DNA of 11,728 nucleotides from Phycisphaerae bacterium (lineage in GTDB: Bacteria; Planctomycetota; Phycisphaerae; JAAYCJ01). Below the pieces are notes generated by a model that was not told the origin of the DNA, searched no databases, and was given only the letters and a program-made list of their open reading frames with translations. Positions 1-6,600 of this stretch are shown here, piece after piece (the first letter of the stretch is position 1; each line of letters starts with the position of its first letter). The stretch spans positions 1 to 11,728 of the forward strand of contig WFQY01000199.1 in NCBI GenBank assembly GCA_015486815.1, written 5' to 3'. The translations under genes and the position numbers were made by a program.

Positions 1-639
1 ATAGAAGACGGTAGCGATCCGAAAAAACTTGTTATTACCGGACCAATTCATCTCGATGTGCTAAGAAAGGAATATGCGGGTAGAGAAATTGAAATCCGCA
101 AAGAGTTTGGTTTGCCAACAGATAAACAATTATTACTTTTGACAATGCCTAAGATTCAGAGCATCCCAGCGGGCAAAGCGATGCTTAGATCACTGACGGA
201 ATTCGTCGATAAGCGCAGCGAGTATCTGTTGATTGTCAAATGGCATCCGTATCAACGGTCTGACGAGATAGAAGACCTTAAGCCAACGGGTACAAATGTT
301 GCTTTCTTCCAATACGAAAACATATATAAGCTTATGGCTTGCTGCGATATAGGACTATGCAGCGGAACATCCGCTGGTGCGGAGATGTTAGCTTTCGGTA
401 AACCGCTGGCTGAAGTCAATTGGCAGGGTAAGAATATAAATATTTCGTATGCGAAAACGGGAATTGCTCCGGAAATTACTTCGGAAAACGATTGGCCTAT
501 CATAGACAAATTGTTGAACGAAGGTTTGAGTGACGAACAAAAACAAGCTGTCGAAACATTCATCTCGGAAAACTTCTACAAACTCGATGGCCATTGTACC
601 GAACGGGTGCTCCGCGAGGCGATATCACTTTTATCATAG
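1..639 (+). CDS. GT-B fold glycosyl/glycerophospho-transferase-like protein, C-terminal part (5' truncated by window edge)
   Basis: The reading frame is open from base 1, so this is the 3' part (212 codons) of a gene that starts outside the window. A GTG at codon 20 is in frame but lies inside a conserved-looking stretch (VITGPIHLD), so it is not a credible start. Visible motifs: the VxTGxxxxD-like turn at codons 11-19, typical of the interdomain region of GT-B enzymes; KWHP at codons 80-83, resembling the K-x-HP element of CDP-glycerol glycerophosphotransferases and Kdo/capsule transferases; and SGTSAGAEMLAFGKP at codons 121-135, resembling the nucleotide-sugar-binding S-x-x-x-E segment where a Ser/Gly-rich loop precedes an Ala/Glu helix. 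The likely role is transfer of a sugar or polyol-phosphate in cell-surface polysaccharide synthesis. A UDP-GlcNAc 2-epimerase-like fold member is the main alternative. The fold class is fairly sure; the substrate is unknown. Confidence 0.6.
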   Translation: MEDGSDPKKLVITGPIHLDVLRKEYAGREIEIRKEFGLPTDKQLLLLTMPKIQSIPAGKAMLRSLTEFVDKRSEYLLIVKWHPYQRSDEIEDLKPTGTNVAFFQYENIYKLMACCDIGLCSGTSAGAEMLAFGKPLAEVNWQGKNINISYAKTGIAPEITSENDWPIIDKLLNEGLSDEQKQAVETFISENFYKLDGHCTERVLREAISLLS

Positions 640-673
640 GGACAAAACCAGTAAAGAACAGTGCCCATCACCC

Positions 674-700
674 ATAACTGCCGTATTTTCAGGCAGTTAT
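674..700 (+). terminator. Perfect 9-bp inverted repeat, possible weak terminator
   Basis: ATAACTGCC (674-682) and GGCAGTTAT (692-700) are perfect inverted repeats separated by a 9-base loop. The hairpin lies 35 bases after the stop codon of the first gene and before the next promoter, where a terminator would be expected. No T-run follows, so it is a poor match to a classic intrinsic terminator. It could instead be an mRNA-stabilising hairpin or a protein-binding site. Confidence 0.4.
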
Positions 701-764
701 CGGTAATTCTCCGCAATCTTCCACGAAAAATTTTCCGAAGATTAAAAATTTTTATAATCAAACC

Positions 765-793
765 TTGACTTAAAAAACATATAGATATATAAT
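765..793 (+). promoter_or_regulatory. Sigma70-type promoter of the GntR/LacI regulator gene
   Basis: TTGACT (765-770) matches five of six bases of the consensus -35 box. TATAAT (788-793) is a perfect -10 box, and the spacer is exactly 17 bases. An AT-rich stretch (about 726-760, with A-runs and T-runs) lies immediately upstream and could act as an UP element. Transcription would begin near 800, leaving a short leader before the ATG at 838. This is the best promoter in the window. Confidence 0.75.
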
Positions 794-836
794 GCTTGCA
801 GTAGAGATATACTTTTTGCTGAGGAGATATATATCT
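783..836 (+). promoter_or_regulatory. Three phased AGATATA repeats, candidate operator of the GntR/LacI regulator
   Basis: AGATATA occurs at 783-789, 805-811 and 825-831. The start-to-start distances are 22 and 20 bases, about two DNA turns each, so all three copies face the same side of the helix. The last copy is part of a perfect 12-base palindrome AGATATATATCT (825-836). The first overlaps the -10 box and the last lies between the ribosome binding site and the start codon. This arrangement fits autorepression by the protein encoded immediately downstream. Binding is inferred, not shown. Confidence 0.45.
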
Positions 837-837
837 T

Positions 838-1944
838 ATGGCGGTTAAACTTTCTGATAAGCCGAATGTGCCTAAGTATCAACGTATTCGCGAGCAGCTT
901 GAATCCGACTTGCAGAAAGGACTTTATCACAAAGGAGCTAAACTTCCCTCGCAATATGAGTTAGCTAAACGGTTTAATGTAAGCCTGTTGACGATGAGGC
1001 AGGCATTAAGCATTCTGGAAAATGACGGATTGATCGCCCGTAAACACGGAAAGGGGACATTTATCACAAATTGTTCGCAGCAGGACCAGCGAAAGGTAAA
1101 CGTTGCTCTGGTTTTCGCTGAATCCTTCAAGGATAATTCCTCATATCAACGATCGGAGTTGCAGATTCTTGAGAATATGTTGAGTCTGCGTGATCGTCAT
1201 TTGGTTCTTGCAACATTGACAGCTAAGGATATCGTAAGGGGCAATGTTCCGCCTGTTTTGGAGAGCGAGACGGTAGCAGGCATACTGCTGGAAAACTTTG
1301 TTCAGGATATTCACGTTGAATTTCTGAAAAGCAAAGGATTTCCACTGGTTGTAATAGGAAGCCACAATATTAATCAGGATGTTGCTCAGGTAATTTATAA
1401 TCAGGGTAAAGCTGCTTATCTTATGAGCAAAGCGTTGTTGAACTTCGGAAGAGGTCCGCTTTATTTTGTAACGGAGCCGTTTAAGTATCATTATACGTAT
1501 GAATTGGTGGAAGGATACTCAAGAGCGTGCAAGGAGCATAATCGGCAGGAACGATTGCGAACGGTTATGAATGAAGAAAAAGATCCGTATTCGGAAATTT
1601 TGAAAATCGTAGAAGAAGAAGCGGGACAGTTTTCGCTGCTGATTCATGCAAATATTGCTCATGCAATAGTTGATATTTTCAAGACGCATAACCTTCAGCT
1701 GGAAGATCATCCGGTAGCTATATACGGAGCAGCAGATTATGTACCTCCCGATGTAAGGCGGAAGTTAAATCAATGTACGCTGGATATACGTAAAGGGACG
1801 GAAGTTGCGGTTGAAACACTTAATCGGGTAATTGATGGTGAAAAGATCGGGCAAGTTATTCTTGAGCCTGTATTGCATACTAACATCGAGGATGGTTTAC
1901 TTCGTATGAAACTCGATTGGAATAAGCCGATGGAGATGGAGTAA
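838..1944 (+). CDS. GntR-family transcriptional regulator with LacI-type sugar-binding domain (AraR-like)
   Basis: A 368-residue regulator. Residues 12-77 form the winged helix-turn-helix of the GntR family (PKYQRIREQL, LPSQYELAKRFNVS, MRQALSILENDGLI, and the HGKGTFI wing). Residues about 86-360 look like the periplasmic-binding-protein fold of LacI/AraR sensors: an NVALVF strand at the domain start, a VAGILLEN segment, the GFPLVVIGS strand, and a VAIYGAADYVPPD segment near the C-terminal lobe. Such hybrids bind a mono- or oligosaccharide and release DNA. Start: ATG 838, preceded by GAGGAG (821-826) at a slightly long 11-base spacing. The recognition helix reads VSLLTMR where most GntR proteins have VSRxTVR, so a usual DNA-contacting Arg is replaced by Leu. 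It probably controls itself and the LamG, pilin and hydrolase genes downstream; the ligand is unknown. Confidence 0.88.
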   Translation: MAVKLSDKPNVPKYQRIREQLESDLQKGLYHKGAKLPSQYELAKRFNVSLLTMRQALSILENDGLIARKHGKGTFITNCSQQDQRKVNVALVFAESFKDNSSYQRSELQILENMLSLRDRHLVLATLTAKDIVRGNVPPVLESETVAGILLENFVQDIHVEFLKSKGFPLVVIGSHNINQDVAQVIYNQGKAAYLMSKALLNFGRGPLYFVTEPFKYHYTYELVEGYSRACKEHNRQERLRTVMNEEKDPYSEILKIVEEEAGQFSLLIHANIAHAIVDIFKTHNLQLEDHPVAIYGAADYVPPDVRRKLNQCTLDIRKGTEVAVETLNRVIDGEKIGQVILEPVLHTNIEDGLLRMKLDWNKPMEME

Positions 1945-2008
1945 TGTTGAGTTTTTGATTATTTGGTGGTTAGGACTTTTTTACAGAGTGTTAAATCTTT
2001 TTTAAGTG

Positions 2009-2015
2009 AAAGGAG
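2009..2015 (+). promoter_or_regulatory. Strong ribosome binding site of the LamG PEP-CTERM gene
   Basis: AAAGGAG lies six bases before the ATG at 2022. It is the strongest Shine-Dalgarno match in the window, suggesting high translation of the surface protein. No convincing promoter was seen in the 77-base gap after the regulator gene. Confidence 0.7.
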
Positions 2016-2021
2016 CTAATT

Positions 2022-2849
2022 ATGAGCAAAAGAACAAGACAATTTGTGGTAGTGGTAATGTTTTTGGGACTTGTGTCGGTGTGTAGTTCGGTTCGTGCCG
2101 ATTTCCTCGGAGCAGGTGAATTTTCTCCCGATGCAAACACCATTATCCTATGGCATCTTAACGAAGGTAGTGGAACGGTTGCGGACAACGCAGCTATAAG
2201 TAACGGAGACGGTGATGGTAGTGTAACCAATACGTCAGCTCCCGAGCCTCGGTGGAATAGTGCGGGTCGGTTCGGTGCGGGTATGGAATCGCAGGACGAC
2301 GTAGAGGGTTATCTGACGGGTGGTCTTTACGGAAAGAGTATTGCTTCGGTATTTACGTTTGATGGTTGGTTCAAGCCAAGCACCAATCATGACCCTGATT
2401 CCGACGCTTCTTACCTTGCGGGTATTAGCAACGGCTTTTTCCTCCGTAGCGTAAATGTTGGTTCAAATACGAGATTTGATTTTTCCGTAAACAACGGCTC
2501 AGGCAGTTGGGACAGTAATCTTTCTTATACAATGCCGACAGCTGACTATGTTGATGGAAATTGGCATCATATTGCAGTGGTTTATGAAGGACCTGGGCAA
2601 GCGATGCATATTTACTTCGACAATCAAGAGAAAGCGGTTGGTACAGCGGCAGCTGATGCGGCACCTTTGAATCGTCCTCTGATAGTTGGCGGAGCTGTTC
2701 CGTGGAGTCCTAACAATCTGAACTATGAATATATAGGACAGTTCGATGAAATTCGCTTGAGCGATACAGCTCGTGATAACTTCGTTCCCGAGCCTGCTAC
2801 GATAGGGTTGCTAACGATTGGTACGCTAGGATTTATCCGCAGAAAGTAA
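2022..2849 (+). CDS. Secreted LamG-domain protein with PEP-CTERM sorting signal
   Basis: A 275-residue exported protein. Residues 1-26 form a signal peptide (basic start, hydrophobic core FVVVVMFLGLVSV, predicted cleavage after VRA, residue 26). Residues about 38-250 are one LamG/concanavalin A-like jellyroll: it opens with TIILWHLNEGSGTVADNA, has the hallmark DGNWHHIAVVYEG strand and ends with IGQFDEIRLSDTAR. The last 21 residues form a PEP-CTERM tail: VPEPATIG, a short hydrophobic run and a basic RRK end, in the short form common in Phycisphaerae. Such tails are processed by exosortase-type enzymes and direct proteins to the cell surface or extracellular matrix. The LamG fold suggests glycan binding. 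The gene follows the regulator by 77 bases, so it is likely its target. Function beyond surface carbohydrate binding is not evident. Confidence 0.88.
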   Translation: MSKRTRQFVVVVMFLGLVSVCSSVRADFLGAGEFSPDANTIILWHLNEGSGTVADNAAISNGDGDGSVTNTSAPEPRWNSAGRFGAGMESQDDVEGYLTGGLYGKSIASVFTFDGWFKPSTNHDPDSDASYLAGISNGFFLRSVNVGSNTRFDFSVNNGSGSWDSNLSYTMPTADYVDGNWHHIAVVYEGPGQAMHIYFDNQEKAVGTAAADAAPLNRPLIVGGAVPWSPNNLNYEYIGQFDEIRLSDTARDNFVPEPATIGLLTIGTLGFIRRK

Positions 2850-2864
2850 AACGTAAGCAGTAGG

Positions 2865-2929
2865 CTGTAGGGGCAGACCGATGTGTCTGCCCCAAAGGTC
2901 AGGGCGAACACATAGGTTCGCCCCTACAG
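2865..2929. repeat. 65-bp nested palindromic repeat element (REP/MITE-like)
   Basis: The outer ends are perfect 10-bp inverted repeats, CTGTAGGGGC (2865-2874) and GCCCCTACAG (2920-2929). Inside are two separate hairpins: GGGGCAGAC/GTCTGCCCC (2870-2878 with 2885-2893, 6-base loop) and GGGCGAAC/GTTCGCCC (2902-2909 with 2916-2923, 6-base loop). The left half matches the reverse complement of the right half at about 21 of 27 positions. Four of the six differences are paired, compensatory stem changes. The element is much more GC-rich than its surroundings. It sits 15 bases after the LamG stop codon, so its RNA could also terminate or stabilise the transcript. Confidence 0.75.
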
Positions 2930-2934
2930 AGTTT

Positions 2935-2975
2935 AACATTTAATCCCGAAGGGATTTCGCTTCGCTCAACATTTA
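2935..2975. repeat. Direct repeat AACATTTA flanking a small hairpin
   Basis: AACATTTA occurs at 2935-2942 and 2968-2975. Between them is a six-base-pair hairpin, AATCCC (2942-2947) and GGGATT (2951-2956), followed by a pyrimidine-rich TTCGCTTCGCT stretch. From 2971 to about 3004 there are degenerate tandem copies of a CATTTRTCATT-like unit. Together with the preceding palindrome this fills the spacer between the LamG and pilin genes with repeat-like DNA. No gene and no convincing promoter was seen here. Confidence 0.4.
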
Positions 2976-3018
2976 TCATTCGTCATTTGTAAATTGTCAT
3001 TTATTTTGGAATTTTGTT

Positions 3019-3660
3019 ATGAACGTAAAAAAGTCATTCACCTTGATTGAGCTTTTGGTTGTGGTTGCAATTATCGCTGTATTGGTAGCGATATTACTTC
3101 CCGCACTTGCGTCAGCGAGGGAATTAGCTCGACGAATCGTCTGCAAGAGCAATATGCGCCAGATTGGGATAGCAGCTATGATGTACGGGAATGATTTTAA
3201 CGATACGCTTCCTCCGGGGGCGAGATTTACCGATGTTTGGTGGTTTACCAAACATCCCAATAGTGCCGGAAGTATCTATCGGTATATAGGTCAAATTCCT
3301 CGTTGCGGTTCTATTACCATACCAGATCCGGGATTTCAGGCATGGGGTATTCCATATCCATTTTACGGATTGAATATGGATATATGTTACTTTTATTATT
3401 GGCGGTCGGTATGCGGCAGATGGCGGAAGGTTCAGAACGTAGGCGAGCCTAGCCGAGTATGTTTAGCTGGTGAAGTTGGTAGTGTTTTAGGCCTTGACAG
3501 GGCGGCTTTTGCGTGTTTTGGAACGGTGTTATGGCTGCCTAATTATTATGACTTTCGTCATAACGGGAATATGAATGTTACATTTTTAGATGGCCATGTG
3601 GTAACAATGCCGTCGCCCTTGCCCGAGAGCAGTAATCGCGATTTTTGGGGAATTCGATAA
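3019..3660 (+). CDS. Type II secretion/type IV pilin-like protein with H-X9-DG C-terminal motif
   Basis: A 213-residue pseudopilin-like protein. The N terminus has a short basic leader (MNVKKS), then FTLIELLVVVAIIAVLVAILLPAL, the classic prepilin segment with Glu at mature position 5 and a long hydrophobic helix (residues 7-30). The prepilin peptidase usually cuts after Gly; here the residue before Phe is Ser6. A helix with SNMRQIGIAAMMYGND follows, typical of the planctomycete family. Near the C terminus His181 is followed by nine residues and Asp191-Gly192 (HNGNMNVTFLDG), the H-X9-DG processing-associated signature. These proteins are abundant in planctomycetes and probably belong to pilus-like or secretion pseudopilus structures in the inner membrane; their exact role is not established. 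The ATG at 3019 has only a weak GGA eight bases upstream. The stop overlaps the start of the hydrolase gene by one base, implying translational coupling. Confidence 0.9.
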   Translation: MNVKKSFTLIELLVVVAIIAVLVAILLPALASARELARRIVCKSNMRQIGIAAMMYGNDFNDTLPPGARFTDVWWFTKHPNSAGSIYRYIGQIPRCGSITIPDPGFQAWGIPYPFYGLNMDICYFYYWRSVCGRWRKVQNVGEPSRVCLAGEVGSVLGLDRAAFACFGTVLWLPNYYDFRHNGNMNVTFLDGHVVTMPSPLPESSNRDFWGIR

Positions 3661-6600
3661 TGCATAGATTGCAAAAGGAAATGAGTTGGTACGTATGCGC
3701 CGTTTTTGTTGGTGTTTACTGCTGTTTAGGATTTGCACAGGATCTAAAGTCGATCGATCGTCCTATGGTGGTTATACCTAAGATTAGCGGCAAAGTCGAT
3801 TTGAGCAAACCACCCTTGGGTGGTTTATGGCGGTCAGCTGCCTGGGTCAATAATTTCGTGCCTGAAAACCAATCGTCCATATTAAAACAGCCAACACGGG
3901 CGGGATTGATGTATGACGATAAAAGAATATATATAGGAGTAATAATGGACAATACACGTCCGCCAATAGCTAATTCCGATAGGGGGGATACGGGATTGAT
4001 GCGAGATGATGCGGTTGAAGTTATATTGAAACCGCCTGGGTTTAGAAAACGCTTTGGTGGGGTTATGTCATTGACATTGAATCCCGATGGCTTGCGGGAT
4101 GACGGGATAAATTATAATTTCAAGGTAAATTTCAAATGGGACGGTAGGGTGTTTATCGATGGTAATCGGTGGATGGCGATTTTCGCAGTGCCTTTCAAAT
4201 CAATCGGATTTAAGCCTAAAACCGATGAGCGGTGGGGATTTAATATTGCTCGCTTCATTCCGGATCTGCCGGGACTTCTTTATCGTCCGTTGAGTTGGTC
4301 GCCCGTTGGTATGAATGAATTTCACAGTGCCAAGACAGAGGGGCATATTATATTTGGTGGTAAAACATCGGCAAGTAAAATGGGCAGGATAACGGTTGAC
4401 CGAAATATCTTTTTCAGTGGCCGATGTGCTGACGGGCAAAAGCTAATTTATATGATTTGTGATGAGCGTAACAATATTGTCCGCCAAGGCAGCGTGCCAT
4501 TTGTATCGCACTATGCAAAGGGAAAATTGCCTTATCCACCTGACGGTAAATATACTCTCAAATTAGCTATTGTCAACACAGCAGGAAAGATGGTAAATGT
4601 TGATGTAAAGCCCATAGTGGTCGAACCTGCTATGGAAATAAAGGCTCGTCGATATCCCGTTCACGGAACCGCTGACTTGGTTATAAAAATCAGGAGGATG
4701 AAATATCCCGACGCTAAACAGGGACGAATGAAGGTTGTATGGTTTCGGAATGGTGAGGTATTAGGGCGTAAGGTAATTTCTCTATCCGATAAATTGCCTG
4801 CGAGATATATTGTAGATTTGGGTAAGGTTTCACCGGGCAAGGTTCTTGTCAGGATTTCGGTTACGGAGAAAAATCCTCCCGGTAATGTGCCGTTTCCCAC
4901 GCCTGGCTCTCAGGTCGTCAAAAGGTCGGGTGGATTGACAGCTACCTATTCGTTTATTCAGCCGAAATGCCCGATATGGGCGAATAACAAAATAGCTGAA
5001 CCGTCCGGCGAGCCTATAGTACCTTGGCCGGCTTTGAAGGTAATGTCGGATGCAATTTGTCCGTGGGGCAGAAAATATGATTTCGGTAAATCATTTTTGC
5101 CTGTAGCTATTACGAGTCAGGGACATCAAATATTAGCTAAGCCCACAATGCTTGATATTGTTGTTGATGGTTCGCCGACACACTTCAAAATGGTTGATGA
5201 CAGCGGAATTAAAGTCTCTCATAAGGGAGGGCGAGCTGTCTTAAACAGGGTTTTCAAAGGTAACGGCATTAAGGTTAATACAAAAGTATCGGTGGACTAT
5301 GACGGAATGATGTGGTTCGACATAAAAATATCCGGCCGAAAGAAATTAACGGTTGATAAAATCAATATAGAAATTCCTATGAAAAATGAGTTTTCGACGT
5401 TGCAGTCGCATTGGCCTTATGTGCGGGGGGAATATCGCGATACGAACAGTATGCCGGTGGGGAATAAGGGATTAAAATTGCCGTTCAGGCCGGTTGTTTG
5501 GCTTGGCAGTACCGAAGCGGGCTTGGAATGGTTTGCAGAGTCAGACAAAGGGTGGAAACCAGCGAATGATAACAATGCAATCGAGATTGTCAGACGAAGT
5601 AATGCCTGTGTGATGATACTGCATTATCAGGATAATAGCGAAAAGCTGCAGGGTGATAAGCATATTTGTTTCGGGTTGATGGCATCGCCGGTAAAACCTT
5701 GGCCGGTGAACTATTATGAAGATAAAGCGAGAATTTTAAGCGGTATGAATTGGGGCTATAATCGCATTCCCGATGGTGATGACGCTGCTGTATGGTATCC
5801 TCTTGAGGGGAATATCTCACTTACTAAAGGGCGTATGGAGTTATGGATTGAGCCGAAGGTCGATTTGCAAAAATATCGGGCGTTACATCTTGCACCTGCA
5901 AAATGGGTGGGTGATATGAAACTGTTGCGAATTGATTTTTCAGATGGCGCATATCTTGAATTGAAATATGCCAAGCACAGGGGGGCAATGGTCTTTGCCG
6001 GACGAGACAAAAATCATAAACCTTGGCTTAACCATCAAACTCCGTTATTGAATTGGAAACCGGGGACGGTTCATCGAATAAGTTTAAGCTGGTCGGATAG
6101 TACGAAGGTTTTTGTTGATGGGCGTGCGGTTACACGTCAGCCACGACAAGGACTTATTGCTGATAGTCTCAATGGTGCAAAACTGAAATTGGGTGGCATT
6201 CGAAGTGAATTTTATCTGCACGCTATTCGTATCTCATCTAAGCCACAAGGGGAATCGTCTGTCAATACCAATCCCGTTAGCTCGGATGATACACTGTTTC
6301 TTGATACGTTTAATCATATCGAATCTGTCGATGGAAAGCGAATAAGCACTCTGCAAATAGGTAAAGGAGCAGGGCATATTACAAATACGAAGGTAATGAT
6401 CTCACCTGAGCATGGATTGTGTTTATACAATTACGGTGCGCGTACTCTGCTTAACGAAATAAAAGATATCGGAGCCAAGTATCTGCTGTTTTTTGAGACG
6501 TGGACAAATGTGGAAAATTCCGGTACATCGCCGTGGGAAGATGGCTTGAGGGAAATGGCTTGGGATATTCATAAGCTCGGAATGAAATTTTTCCTGTATT

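Noticed and set aside
1141..1491. 116-codon minus-strand open frame opposite the GntR/LacI gene
   Set aside because: It lies wholly inside a confidently recognised gene and its product has low-complexity, non-family composition.
1945..2008. Separate promoter for the LamG gene (TTGAGT near 1947)
   Set aside because: No acceptable -10 box lies at 16-18 bases from it, so read-through from the regulator promoter is as likely.
2865..2929. CRISPR repeat or intrinsic terminator as the explanation of the palindrome
   Set aside because: There is only one unit with no spacers, so it is not CRISPR; no T-run follows the hairpins, so a simple intrinsic terminator does not explain the nested outer repeats.
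3645..3659. In-frame TTG start for the large hydrolase, five codons upstream of the ATG
   Set aside because: The ATG at 3660 overlaps the pilin stop in a classic TAATG arrangement and gives a cleaner signal peptide; TTG starts are rare and the added residues (MGNSI) add nothing.
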